DNA from: Asparagopsis taxiformis
Lineage: Eukaryota; Rhodophyta; Florideophyceae; Bonnemaisoniales; Bonnemaisoniaceae
Direction of reading: 5' to 3'
DNA length: 64,000 nt
Assembly (NCBI GenBank): GCA_030407315.1
Contig: JALQPE010002430.1
Coordinates: 62,001 to 126,000 of the forward strand
Of this stretch, positions 1-11,064 are shown piece after piece. The position numbers were made by a program, and so were the translations under genes. The first letter of the stretch is position 1. The number at the start of each line of letters is the position of its first letter. A model generated the notes under the pieces. That model was not told where the DNA came from, ran no database searches, and worked only from the letters and a program-made list of their open reading frames with translations.

Positions 1-3000
1 AAATAGATTAAATCCTCCTGGACGCATAAGTATGTAATCGAGACGTGTTACAGACTCTACAATTGCAAAAGCTTCTTTCTCTGGAGTAGACCAGCGTGCA
101 CTGGATCCTGTAAATGTCCCAGATAGAAATGCTAGCGGCTCATGCCCCTGCTCATTAAAAGGCAGGTCGGCATCCACAGGGGGTATCTGAGTTAGCACTG
201 ATGACCAATGCTTATCAGAAGCATCGGTAAACAAGCATAGGAGCTTGGCGGGATCTGGATGTGCAAGAGTTGCGGCATTGTGCAGCGCATTTTTAACATA
301 TTCAAATGCGTTGTGGGCGACTGAACTCCATAGTGGGCTTAGTGATATCTTTTCCACTGCACGTTTGGTGCGGCTTTTGGCCTGAGAGTATACCTGCTCA
401 AGCAACTCACTCAGCGGCGCGACGATCGATGTGAACTTTGGAATGGATGGACGCATCCAATTAGCAGCACAGACAAATTGCTGCAAGTCAGCACCAGTTT
501 TTGGTGAAGATAAATCCAGTAATGCCTGCAGTCTGTCTGGATCGTAGCGTATTCCATGTTTAGAAATAATCCTTCCACACCATTTCACAGATTCCAAGTA
601 AAGGCGACACTTCTTTGCGTGAAGCTTCAATCCATGCGTACGGAAAAGCTCGAAAATCTTTCGTAGGGTATCCAAAAGATCGCGCGTTGATGTGCAGTGA
701 ATCAGAATGTCATCGATCCACTGTAACAATTTGTCCCTTACAGGTATGCACACGGCTTGCAGGGAGCTTTGGAAGTATGACACAGCGTTGGTGGCACCGT
801 GTAGTACACGAGTGGGACTAAACACCCCGTCAGGAGTGATGAAACTCTGACATTCCTGAGAGTTCTCATGTAATGCCATTTGCCAGTATCCCTGACATAG
901 ATCTAAAGTGGCATAGCATGTGTCTCTCGTCAATTGAGATGTCATAGATTCCAAGTCCGGCATTGGCCACGCATGCGGTATAGTTTGACTGTTCACTGGT
1001 CTTAGATCTACAGTGAATCTAAACTCCTCCGGTCCAGCTTTGGGAACAATTAAAGGAGCACATGCCCACGCACTTCTATTATTTGCGCGAATCAGTCCCA
1101 TTGACAGTAGCTCCTCCACTTTCTTGCGCAGAAAGGCAGCCTGTGGAGGTGAGTATCGCCTGACTTTAACCCTAACGGGCTTTGCATGAGAGACAAGGGA
1201 TATTTCCATTGGCGGTATATTTGCTGGAGGATCACAGCCAATCTTAGTGCGGAATATATCTATATATTCCATGAGAAGATTACTTAGTTCGGCAGCTGCA
1301 TCATTTTCCAGGCCGTTCTCTACAGCTTCATGCAGCATTGATTCCAAATGCTTCTTAGTCTCTGCATTGCAGTTACTTCCAGTAACAATTGGGTCATCGG
1401 CAGGTATGGGGTCATCATCAGGTACATCACCATAGAAAGAAGGTGATGGAACATCCATATCAGTCGGGCTGTCAGCAGCTACGACATCTTCTGTATGCTC
1501 AGCTAGATCGTCTACAGACTGCAGCTTAGTATGTTCAGATTTGTCTAGCAATAGACGCGAAAGCCTACTCGGAGCTATCGGATCCGTCTCATTATCAGAG
1601 CCTTTTAGCTCTTGCGAGAATCCAATATGTGAGAAGTCAACATCATTGAATCTATTGCGAACAGTCGCAAAGTGCTTGTCAAGATCAAAACCAATTGCTT
1701 GCAGTAGCGGTCGCGATAGTAGTACTTCAGACATGTGTTCATTAAAAACAAGGAATTGCACATTTCTTAACTTCAGTGGACCAGAAGGTGTGTCAATAGT
1801 GATAGATATGCGCGCCTTTTTATGCGCTGCATAGCGCACTGGAGAATCGTCATCCTTAGTCGGGTCAACCGCAACTCCCATCCATATAGGGGATGAAAGC
1901 GGAAGGACCTGAACAAACACCTTCTTTTTGGCCAAATCCTGCAGGTGAGCATCACAAAGAGCAGCGTGGTCTGAGCCGTAGTCACCATTCACGATGACAT
2001 CTGTCACACCTGCAAGCTTTCCTTGATATCGTCCTGGCTGCAGTTTGTCAGGGGATTCGGCGAAAATAGCCGAGTTGTCTGTTTCTGCCAACATTGGCAT
2101 GACTGTCTCTTGTGACAAGAGATTCATTCTCTTTGGTGAAGCTTCATTTTGGCTCCTTTTTGCACGATAGTCCGCGATCAATTTCAAACGTTGTGAAGCA
2201 GACGTCTTCGGACAGTTCTTGAGATAATGTCTGTCATTACAGGAAGGATTAAGGCATGTGGGTAGACTGGCTTTGTCAACAGCCATAGACATTCTTGGAG
2301 TAGTATTGCTGGCCGTGGGAGCTATTTCCTTTGAAGGAGATTGGATGTTTCTAACAGCATCATCACATGTTGCACCACGACGCTTTCGCCATTTACCTTT
2401 CCTTCCGATTTGAGTATTAGATGATTGAGTATCATTGGCTTTCAGAGTGGTACGAATTGGAATGTACTCTTCGCAGTCAATAGCCCGCTTTAAAACTCTT
2501 GAGTAGAATCGTGCCCAATCATCTTCAATATGATTAATATTCAGTGCCAGATCAGATTCAATTCTTTGTCTGAGCACATCTGGCTTCAACAGCCGAGTGA
2601 CATGCTCAATTGCTGTCTTCGGACTGTCGTCTATGAGACGCTCCCACTTCTTGTTTCTCAGAAGTGTGCGATAGTCAGAGAATAAAGAAATTATCCTCAT
2701 CTCGGCATCTGGTTCGTTAACATTAATCCTGACTGAGGAGTTCACAGCCCCTTCTAGTTCTTCCAATGATATAGATTCCAGAGCCACAGAGTCCTTATCT
2801 TCCAACCACTTCTCCAATATTTCATCTGTCAGATCATCGATCTCTTGTACCGAAGAACCAAACACGCCAAGTGGTATTGTAGAGAGTAGCAAGTCTCTGT
2901 CCACAGAGGAAACGAGTGACACAGGCAATACATTGCTGCCTGAGTTTTGTGCATCTTTCACTCTGAGAAGGTAACACTCTCGCTCTTTTAGAAACGTCCG

Positions 3001-3096
3001 TACATTTTTTCGACCCAGTCTTCTCAGCTCTGGATGGCTGACTGGCACAAATGCATTCTGACCAGTTGTAAATGCCTGGTTAGATTCAGAACTCAT
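1..3096 (-). CDS. Partial gypsy-type retrotransposon gag-pol (gag, protease, RT, start of RNase H)
   Basis: I translated the minus strand from the ATG at 3096 to the window edge: about 1032 codons with no stop, so the frame is open and the 3' part lies outside. In order: a gag-like N-terminus with a FLKERE segment; a basic stretch; a zinc knuckle variant C-x4-C-x3-H-x4-C (CLNPSCNDRHYLKNC, about 2245-2170); a retropepsin-like segment NGDYGSDHAAL (about 1985-1950), whose active site reads D-Y-G rather than D-T/S-G; RT with FTVDLRPVNSQT (about 1010), TLDLCQGYWQM (about 890) and a WIDD active-site box (about 718-709); and RNase H CLFTDASDKHW (about 235) followed by RWSTPEKEAFAIVE (about 100). Gag and pol share one frame. 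This style resembles gypsy-like elements known from oomycetes and other protists. Integrase and LTRs are not in view. Confidence 0.9.
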   Translation of the reverse strand, partial: MSSESNQAFTTGQNAFVPVSHPELRRLGRKNVRTFLKERECYLLRVKDAQNSGSNVLPVSLVSSVDRDLLLSTIPLGVFGSSVQEIDDLTDEILEKWLEDKDSVALESISLEELEGAVNSSVRINVNEPDAEMRIISLFSDYRTLLRNKKWERLIDDSPKTAIEHVTRLLKPDVLRQRIESDLALNINHIEDDWARFYSRVLKRAIDCEEYIPIRTTLKANDTQSSNTQIGRKGKWRKRRGATCDDAVRNIQSPSKEIAPTASNTTPRMSMAVDKASLPTCLNPSCNDRHYLKNCPKTSASQRLKLIADYRAKRSQNEASPKRMNLLSQETVMPMLAETDNSAIFAESPDKLQPGRYQGKLAGVTDVIVNGDYGSDHAALCDAHLQDLAKKKVFVQVLPLSSPIWMGVAVDPTKDDDSPVRYAAHKKARISITIDTPSGPLKLRNVQFLVFNEHMSEVLLSRPLLQAIGFDLDKHFATVRNRFNDVDFSHIGFSQELKGSDNETDPIAPSRLSRLLLDKSEHTKLQSVDDLAEHTEDVVAADSPTDMDVPSPSFYGDVPDDDPIPADDPIVTGSNCNAETKKHLESMLHEAVENGLENDAAAELSNLLMEYIDIFRTKIGCDPPANIPPMEISLVSHAKPVRVKVRRYSPPQAAFLRKKVEELLSMGLIRANNRSAWACAPLIVPKAGPEEFRFTVDLRPVNSQTIPHAWPMPDLESMTSQLTRDTCYATLDLCQGYWQMALHENSQECQSFITPDGVFSPTRVLHGATNAVSYFQSSLQAVCIPVRDKLLQWIDDILIHCTSTRDLLDTLRKIFELFRTHGLKLHAKKCRLYLESVKWCGRIISKHGIRYDPDRLQALLDLSSPKTGADLQQFVCAANWMRPSIPKFTSIVAPLSELLEQVYSQAKSRTKRAVEKISLSPLWSSVAHNAFEYVKNALHNAATLAHPDPAKLLCLFTDASDKHWSSVLTQIPPVDADLPFNEQGHEPLAFLSGTFTGSSARWSTPEKEAFAIVESVTRLDYILMRPGGFNLF

Positions 3097-3432
3097 TATA
3101 TGAACTAGACGAACAAAGAGACGTAGTGTGTCAAAGAATTAGCAGATTGATCAATCTTGCTTTCTCCTGCTTCGCCGGTTTACGTTCGGGCAAGAAAAAA
3201 GTAGTGACACGCTTGTCTCCTTTACTCTCACTGCCTCACTACTCGCCTATATAGATACGTATAGCTTAGCCAAATATGCTGGAATGAGGATGATGAAATG
3301 GGCATTAGAGTCAATATTCGGATACCCGATAGCGTCCGATAAACGGAAATTACTGTCGCGCGAAATAGAAATAGGCTGTATAAATGGATCATCCAATAGG
3401 ATCAATAGCAACCCCATTATGCACAGTAGACA
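3097..3432. other. Probable leader of the left-edge retroelement; no gene
   Basis: This stretch lies just upstream of the minus-strand gag-pol. The element's 5' LTR and primer-binding site should be here or slightly to the right. I could not define LTR ends because the partner LTR is outside the window. Short ORFs of 60-70 codons on both strands have no recognisable content. Confidence 0.35.
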
Positions 3433-4789
3433 TTGCTGGTGCAGCACTCTGGCTCCGCTGTATCCGCTGAGAGCAATCTGAAGTCTTCTGTCCGTCAGAC
3501 CGCTGGATGTACGGGACGGTGTTTCCGCTTGAGGAGTAGAGCAGTTCAGGATTGCCGCAACGGCATCATCGCTGGGAACGTATGCATCGTACGGAACGGC
3601 TGCAATCCTGGTGTTCCGAATGGCGGATACGAATGCATCTTTATTAGTGCTGGTACCCCTTCGCCGCCCACTCTACCTCCACTAGGTGACCCATGCCCTA
3701 ACAATTGCTTCGTGCCGAGTATTGCATCCGCTGGAGCAATTCAGGGGGCACAGGCTTCCGCAACGCAAGATTGCGCTGGGCGCTTCCCGATGTGTCTAGT
3801 CAGGCCGTGTTCAGCAACACCGCTCAATGGATTCGTCCTGTGCGCGTCCATGCCCGAATATTTGTCGCACCTCTGTAGCATTGGCAAACCAGGACTGCAC
3901 AAGTGCTGTCCGTTGCACTGTCCAGCCGTGCACTCTCCCATCTGGTGCACTTGGGTCCTCCTGCGGCACCCCGACTGCTTTAATTGGAACAGCACCTATG
4001 GGGTCTTCACCATCTGCTTCGCCGACGATGACACCTGGTGCGAGTCCCTCCGTTACTCCCACTCTGCGGCATCTCCCTCGGTTACTCCCACCACTACGCC
4101 TACCCCGACTGTCACGGTTAGTGCCACGCCCTCGCCAAGCTGTACACTTACAACCGGGGCTATTGGAGCAGTACCGGCTCCTGCTATATGCATGTGTGGT
4201 TCGAGTAGTGCAACTCTAACTATTTTGGCCGTCTGTGGATGATGCCGGTGGGCCGATCACTGTTCCGAATGAAGTCACAGGGCAGACCGGCTACACGAAC
4301 TGTGTTAGAAATGCCTTGGGCCCACTGTGTACTCCGGAAAGGTTTTCAACTTTCGTATCGATGGGCGAAACGGATGTAACAACTGTTGCACCGCTAACGT
4401 TGTTGATGGAATGGTATCAACATGGCCACGAATCAGTGCAGAATTGGCAATGGTTGTGGTCCTATAGTGATTCCAAGTGTGACTGCGCTCCTTGCTGCTA
4501 CTCCGATGACTTCGTGTGTCTGTTCAGGAATGACAATGACTGCCGCTATAGCGCAAATCGTCGATATGACAAATGGTAACGCTATGTTCGCAATGACTAC
4601 TACTGCACAGACTACGGCCGTTGAAGCTATATGGCATGTCTCGAAACAATGATCATTCCGTTGTGTAGTTCAACGGGATTTCCGACATTCACCACAATGG
4701 CAGGAACGGCCGTGCAGACATGCTGTGGGGATCCCGCAGTTGGAGGGACTATTGTTGCTGGTCCCCCTGATCTCTGTGCAATTCCTTGA
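3433..4789 (+). pseudogene. Cysteine-rich repeat protein, frame-broken (or intron-containing)
   Basis: No single frame covers this gene, but related cysteine-rich stretches follow one another in three plus-strand frames. From 3433 the frame gives GNVCIVRNGCNPGVPNGGYE and CPNNC...ATQDC...C. From 3827 another frame repeats the pattern (CARPCPNICRTS, NQDC, CTVQPC, then C). This is followed by a Ser/Thr/Pro-rich linker (SVTPTTTPTPTVTVSATPSP, about 4080-4135), a third frame near 4422, and a clean C-terminal piece from 4649 ending AIP-stop at 4789. Repeated Cys motifs and an S/T/P linker are typical of secreted or wall-associated proteins, but I see no signal peptide. Frame changes may be mutations or short introns. 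The family is not recognised. Confidence 0.45.
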
Positions 4790-7353
4790 ATGGACCAGAT
4801 CGTGGTGATAATTAGAATGTGTTTCCAAGTACCTCTAGTTAGATGGGCGAGCTATATGTTCACTCTGTGGTGGTCGGCCGCATCTTTGATGTCGTCGGGA
4901 ATATAGAGAAGTAAATGAATCTGGGTCGTCGGTATCTGCTACTTCAGCCCGGTTTCCTCTTGAAAAAGTTGACTGGTATCTCGATAACTCTGTCGGAGTC
5001 TGTGTTGGCCTACGAGAAGTTGGTAACTAGTGAATTTAGAGGAATTGGATTTCTGAGGCGGAATGAAATGACGGTATCAATGGAAGCAGGATCGGAACAG
5101 AGGGCGCTGTGTAGCAATTGAATTTTGCAGACTCGTGTCGAGCTCAAACATTGTCAAGGAATCGAAGTACTGTGTGTCGCCGTCACTCGAAGTTACTGAG
5201 GAAGTAAAGAGCTGAACGAAGTAATGTGGTTAAAGGGACATGGTCGGTAGTAGATGACTTGAATCATCAGAAAGCATTTCAGACCGTCACTCTAAATTGA
5301 CACATGAATGGTGCTGGAACTGAATATAATTGCAGTTGGTCCAGCACTACATGCTGGCTTGCACACCTTTTCAAGAATACAGAGTGGAGAAACTGGTCTA
5401 TACAGCTGCACGTATGCTGCTGTCCCAGCACCAGAACCCCATTTCATCTCCTTTCTGATGATTCGCGTGCGTGGAACTGGTGATAAGAAATGTTACGGAG
5501 GGTACGTGATTATCGTGGTCAGTCCATCTTCGGTGCCATCTGCCGAACTAAGGTCTTTTCAGATGTATCGTCTGTGTACAGGTGTGCCCTGACATAGCGG
5601 TGGGACGAGGCCAGTACAAGTCAGATGTCGATTGTAATAGCCAACTGTTTTCCAGGATGTCTGGTTTATTCGGTACATGCTGTTTTGCCGAAAGGCGTCC
5701 TGGGCCAAAGCTTCTCTGTATGATCGATCTACAAGGTGCTGACACGTGGTCAGCGTGTTTCCGCAGCAGATTAGGCACTGTCTAGGAGAGATGGTGGCAG
5801 AATAACGCAATATTTCGGGAATCCGAAATGTCGTCTGATGTACCTTGATAGTGATTTGTTTCTCGTCGGTACTGTATTGTCATATTGCACGTAGTTCTGT
5901 TCGGGGATTCGACAGCTGGAGGCTGGACTCATTCATGTCACGTTTGGTTTGTTCTTGTCTGACGGAAAGGTTATTACACAGCTTGCTGTAGTTTGGCCAG
6001 CACAACCAGCGATACAAGTATCATACCCTCCACGACGTTCGATATTCGATGTAAATTCGTGTACCATAATATCTGATCGTTATGATACGGGCAAAGCTTC
6101 TGGCAGCTTTGCGAATGTACCTGCACTTCATAAACGTTATTTTCCCTTTCTGCTGCGCTCATAACGTCAGCGCTGCATCCTAAAGGATGAGCGGAAAAGT
6201 ATCACGATTTTGGTAATGGGTAAATGAATGAAAAGATGCAATTGGAATGAGGCATTTGTAACATGTTGCTGCACCCAACATGGTGCAGATGCTTCGTTCC
6301 GATTGTATCACGTCGAGCTCAATACCGCGGGAAAGGAATAAATGCATCCATCTGAAGGTAAGATATAGACTCTAGAGCACACATTATTTTCGCTGGTACA
6401 AGATACGTATTGGACGTAGGGATATGTCTCTTCAGTTACTACGTGAAAAACCAAGGTTTCCCGATTAAGTATTGTACTCAAACTCTGGGTCGGGTGAGAA
6501 TATTCGAACGTGGCAGGAATGTGTACCGTTTGTCTGGTAATCGCAGAAATACAATTTTACATCTGTGAAGCAGGCCTAGAGACCTAGGGCAGTAGCAGCT
6601 AAAAGGTGATGGGAAAAGATTCCCTGGGTATCATCCATTTTCCAGGAAAGACCTAGCTCATGTTCCCTCCATTCATCGTCTCTTCTGTTATCGTCTTCCA
6701 AGGAAGCTATGCACATTGGAAGACACCTTTGTCTACTATCTTCGCGTACTGGGATCGTCGTTTGGCAACAAATTTTCTGTGTTGGCATCCTACGACGATG
6801 TACTGGAAACAGTACAACCAGCAGAGCACACAAAGGGGCTTCAATAGGAGGAGACAATGTGATCGTCTCTTCTTGATTGGGAGTGCGAGTAAGCTGACGA
6901 ACACTCAAACTGAGAGAATTTACAGTCTCCCTTCTATTTTCACAAGCCCCTCCACGTCGAAAGGGGGAAGTCTGAAGTAGTCGTCATCATATTCGCGGCA
7001 CATAAGCGGTGCCAGTTTGATGGACTGTATCTAAGTTTGACAACGGCATCTCTGTGACCTGTAGCTCCCTCCACTTACACTGGCCACCAGTGGCGTGGCA
7101 TGCACTGGGCCACTAGCGTAGATCTGAACAGCTCGAGACACTCTGTCTGCCCCCACCATGTGCACTTTCTGGCGGCATTAGAGGGTTTTGAAAATTCCCA
7201 TGTGGGAAGTTTATGGGAATTTTGTGGCTAGCGATTCAGCAGACCACCGTATCTAAAATTAGTAACCAGGGAACAGAAATGTGCTTACAGAATGTTTTCA
7301 CCGTCGACAGTCAACCAAAAACCGTTGTCTGTAGTAGACAACAGCGTACTCCA
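4790..7353. other. No recognisable gene
   Basis: Only short ORFs (110 codons or fewer) without motifs are found on either strand. A simple hairpin (AAAATTCCCA at 7191-7200, TGGGAATTTT at 7214-7223) lies about 130 bases left of Copia element 1. Nothing else is supported here. Confidence 0.5.
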
Positions 7354-7484
7354 TGTCAGGATGCTAATAACAGACAGCCTGTCCCAGAGACCGCCGCCGG
7401 TCACAGGACAGAAGATTATACTTAACCACTTAACCAAATGAATAAACTGATAAAGGTACTCGCAAGAGACACAATCTTCTCACA
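7354..7484 (+). repeat. 5' LTR of Copia element 1
   Basis: 131 bp, beginning TGTCAGGATGCTAATA and ending CTTCTCACA. It matches 11952-12082 with three substitutions. The TG...CA ends fit the LTR rule. Confidence 0.92.
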
Positions 7485-7495
7485 GGTTATCGGCC
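7485..7495 (+). promoter_or_regulatory. Primer-binding site of Copia element 1
   Basis: GGTTATCGGCC begins directly after the LTR. The same 11 bases sit at the same place in Copia elements 2 and 3. The complement matches the anticodon arm of initiator tRNA-Met except for one base, which is the half-tRNA priming mode known from Drosophila copia. Confidence 0.75.
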
Positions 7496-7553
7496 TTAAA
7501 GCGCCCACTGCCCACGATCTCATCTCCCTTTTTCCTTTTTATCTTCAACAATC

Positions 7554-9300
7554 ATGGAACGCGCTCACCTCCCTACCCTCGACCTCGACAATTTTCCCAT
7601 CTGGCTCCGTACCCTCGAGTTCTCGCATCCGACCTCCACCTCGCCGATCACCTCAATGCATCAACCACCGCACCCACTGACCCCGCCGCGACTTTGCCAA
7701 TTACAAACGCCAGCAAGATCGGCTATCTCTCATCATCCTTTCCAGCCTACCCAAAGCCATCACATCCACGCTAACCCCTGAATCCCTCCGACTCCCTCCG
7801 CATCTCTTCCTCACCAAAATCCGCAACACAGTTACTGAGCTCTCAACCATTGACCCAACAATTCTCGAAGCCGAAGCGAGAACATCACCCTCAACATCGG
7901 TGACAGCATCGATGAATACATCACACAACACACGACAATGCGAAACAGAATGCGAAGCGCAGACTACCCTACTATCTCCAACGAATCCACGACTATACGA
8001 TCATGATCCACGGCATACGCAACCACCCAGACTATCAACTTACTCACGCTATCTTCTCCCTCAACCCCCCATCAACCATTCACGAATTCACCACTGCCCT
8101 GCGCCGTGCTCAAGCACACATCAACACCACAACGAACCCCACCAACACCAACTTCCCTCAATCCGCGTTCCCCCTCCCCTCCATCAATCGCAAATACCAC
8201 CCCGCCAGCCGCACCACAGAAAAATCAGCCCGACGAGCCACCAAGCTACCAAATGGTGCTCATATCACAACTCTTCCACCCATACAAACATGGAATGCCG
8301 CGCTCAACGCAACAAGTTGGCACCACGTGCCAACATAATACAGGAACAGCTTCACACAATGGACACACCGCACAGCTACAACGACCCTAATCACCCCGAC
8401 ACAGAGCAAAGTAAGTTTATCCTAGACTCAGGCGCTCATCCGTCGCACCTTCGCTCACCTCAGCCCGGATGCGGCCCACCGAATTCCCCCGCTACACGCA
8501 CACAGCAACTAACGCCCGCCATCGCATCACGCACCACGGTCCATTCAAGTTGAACACGCCACACATCCCTCTGGCAATCACTGACGCTGTCGTCGCACCA
8601 GACGTCCAGCACAATCTCGTGTCGGTCAACTCCATCGCCTCACGCCACGGACCCGTCACATTCACGGACACTGCTGCATACCTCTCCCCCTTTCACAACC
8701 CACCCCCCACCAAATTGCCTCATTCCACAACGGGTTTACACCATCCCCAATAAACCACCCCCTCTCCCTCACCCTCAAAACACTTGCAACACAATGCAAT
8801 CCGGATCCTCCGCCAACACTCGGCCATCAACCACCCCCTCCAATACCGCCAGCGCTAGCAACGCATCCAGACCGAATGAGCGAACAAGGTCACTACGCAG
8901 CACACCTCCCCCTGAAGCGCCATCGCAAAACACGCGCAGCAAGCGCAAGATAGACTGGTCCCGCCCTTGGCGAAATCCACCCACCAATCCCAAGCAGCGC
9001 ACTCGCGCCCCGCAAAAACCGCCAGCCATATACCGTACAACCTACAACCCTCCGAACAGTACGCAAGGCGAACAGACCATCACTCAACCAGACCCTAACC
9101 CCCGACACGTTCCGCCAAACCACACGAAGTCCACACAGACCGGCACCAACCACTAACCCCCCCTCTTCCACCCTTATTCCACACCACACAGACTCCCCAA
9201 CAACCGCCACCATCAACACTGGCAAACAACTCACCCAACACGACCAACACAACCGCACACATAACCCCCCACCCGAACAACCAATTCCCAGCCATGAACT
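7554..9300 (+). pseudogene. Copia element 1 gag and protease region, multiply frameshifted
   Basis: The ATG at 7554 starts MERAHLPTLDLDNFPIWLRT, which parallels the gag start of Copia element 3, but the frame breaks within about 20 codons. Homologous gag pieces then appear in other frames (RMIHGIRNHPDYQL-like part near 8003). A zinc-knuckle variant C-x2-H-x4-H-x4-C (WCSYHNSSTHTNMEC, about 8250-8300) is followed by the protease active site FILDSGAHPS (about 8416) in the 7900-8553 frame. The protease continues in another frame from 8469 (HNLVSVNSIASRHG). A Pro/Ser/Arg-rich linker at 8794-9156 leads to integrase. At least three frame changes are needed to read through. Confidence 0.75.
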
Positions 9301-9310
9301 ACACCTCAAA

Positions 9311-11038
9311 ATGGGACACGCCAACCCTACCATACTTCGAAAAATGTGCAACCCACCCATGCTCCCAGCCCTCGAGCAACACCGTCACGACCCTACCGCA
9401 GACATCAACTGCAGCTCATGTGCCACATCCAAAACTAAGGCGTCCCCGCACCGCCCCGCTACACACACGCACCAAATTGGCCAGCACATATCCTCAGACA
9501 TATGTGGTCCAATCAGCCCCCCATCCCGCAACGGACACCGCTACTTCATAACATTTGTAGATACGCGCTCACGCCACATAACGATCCATTGTATCCCCGA
9601 CCGCACTTCAATTCCCCAACTAGTTATCAACCACATGGAACGGGTCAAAACAACTCAACATCATTATCCCTCCTTCTTTCGGTCCGACAACGCAGCGGAA
9701 TATACCTCCCGTACACTTCGCGAACAACTCGCCGCTCGCGGCATCCACCACATCACCACCGTCCCCTACACCCCGGAGCAAAACAGCATCGCTGAACGAG
9801 TCAACAGTACACTGATGAACGCCGTCCGAGCATGCCTTGCACACAGCAACCTACCCCCACCATACTGGGAAGATGCCCTCTACGATTCAGTATTCAAACG
9901 CAATCGCACATTGCATACAGCGACACAACAAATTCCTGCCACCCTCTGGAATCACTCCCCACCGAAAATACAACGCCTTCTCATCTTCGGCCAATTAGGC
10001 CATGCCCCATCCTTACAACCCAAACAAAAACTGGACAACAGAGCCACAGCAGTGCGCTACCTATACGGCATAGACGACCACACCATCATGGTACAAAACA
10101 TCACCACCGGTCTATATGCACATATGTCCGCCACCGACTTCCACCCATACGAACCCCAAAAAGACCCCACTTTAACAACTACGTCAGCGTTCGCCGCTAC
10201 GACGCCACCAGCTAACATCGCCACCCCACCATCACACATCACACCAACGACACCGGCACCCAAATCATTGCGCATGGCACGAAAATATCCCGACGCATCA
10301 CAATGGGAAGAAGCCCACAACTCCGAGTTACAAAAGCTCGACGACATGCGCGTCATTGAATGGACTCCACCGGAACAAATTCCAGCTGGCACCAAACCTA
10401 TTCCCCTCACCATGGCCTATCGATACAAGCGCGACCACGCAGGCAACATCATTGAGCACAAAGCGCGATGCGCAGTACGCGGCGACATGATGTCGCCCAA
10501 CGCCCACTACAATCCAGCCGAGACAGCAACATTCTCTGCGGACAAAGCCACCATACGACTCATTTTATGTCACGCATCTGCGCACCAGCTCCCGACGGAG
10601 CATTTTGACATATCATCAGCATACCTCCATGAAGAATTTACCTACGACGAACCAGTCTTCGTCAGACAACACCCATTATTCGACGGCTCTTTCAAGCACC
10701 CCGAGCACTCTGGAATACTCCGCAAAAACCTTTACGGTACAAAACAAGGCGGAAGAATCTTCTGCAAAGGAGCCACCAACTTCCTTACAAACAATGGGTA
10801 CACCCAGACCAAATCGGACCCCAGCCTATTTATCAAAACGACCGAAAAAGGCACAACCATCATCGCAATAACGATAGATGACTTCTTGGCATGTGCGTCC
10901 ACAAAAGAGCTGCTTAACGAACTCTACCACACCCTTGCACTCAAGTACTCAATCAAACGACTCGGTCCTCCTACGCGATACCTTAACTGGCAGATCGACC
11001 ACACGCCAAAAGGCATATACATCTCACAGCCCAAATAA
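9311..11038 (+). CDS. Copia element 1 integrase-reverse transcriptase fragment
   Basis: A 575-codon open frame. It starts in the integrase zinc domain (C-x2-C as CSSCATSK near 9410), then the catalytic core: first Asp in SDICGPIS (about 9500), second in RSDNAAEY (about 9680), Glu in NSIAER (about 9790), with D35E spacing by count. RT follows: RYKRDHAGNIIEHKARC, FDISSAYLHEEF and the active-site box TIDDF (about 10875), ending ISQPK-stop. The stop is caused by a one-base frameshift near 11033, because homology continues in another frame (SIITKTNMNNAKPL). It is part of a polyprotein and is not expected to be made alone. Confidence 0.88.
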   Translation: MGHANPTILRKMCNPPMLPALEQHRHDPTADINCSSCATSKTKASPHRPATHTHQIGQHISSDICGPISPPSRNGHRYFITFVDTRSRHITIHCIPDRTSIPQLVINHMERVKTTQHHYPSFFRSDNAAEYTSRTLREQLAARGIHHITTVPYTPEQNSIAERVNSTLMNAVRACLAHSNLPPPYWEDALYDSVFKRNRTLHTATQQIPATLWNHSPPKIQRLLIFGQLGHAPSLQPKQKLDNRATAVRYLYGIDDHTIMVQNITTGLYAHMSATDFHPYEPQKDPTLTTTSAFAATTPPANIATPPSHITPTTPAPKSLRMARKYPDASQWEEAHNSELQKLDDMRVIEWTPPEQIPAGTKPIPLTMAYRYKRDHAGNIIEHKARCAVRGDMMSPNAHYNPAETATFSADKATIRLILCHASAHQLPTEHFDISSAYLHEEFTYDEPVFVRQHPLFDGSFKHPEHSGILRKNLYGTKQGGRIFCKGATNFLTNNGYTQTKSDPSLFIKTTEKGTTIIAITIDDFLACASTKELLNELYHTLALKYSIKRLGPPTRYLNWQIDHTPKGIYISQPK

Positions 11039-11064
11039 TTCAATCCATCATCACAAAAACCAAC

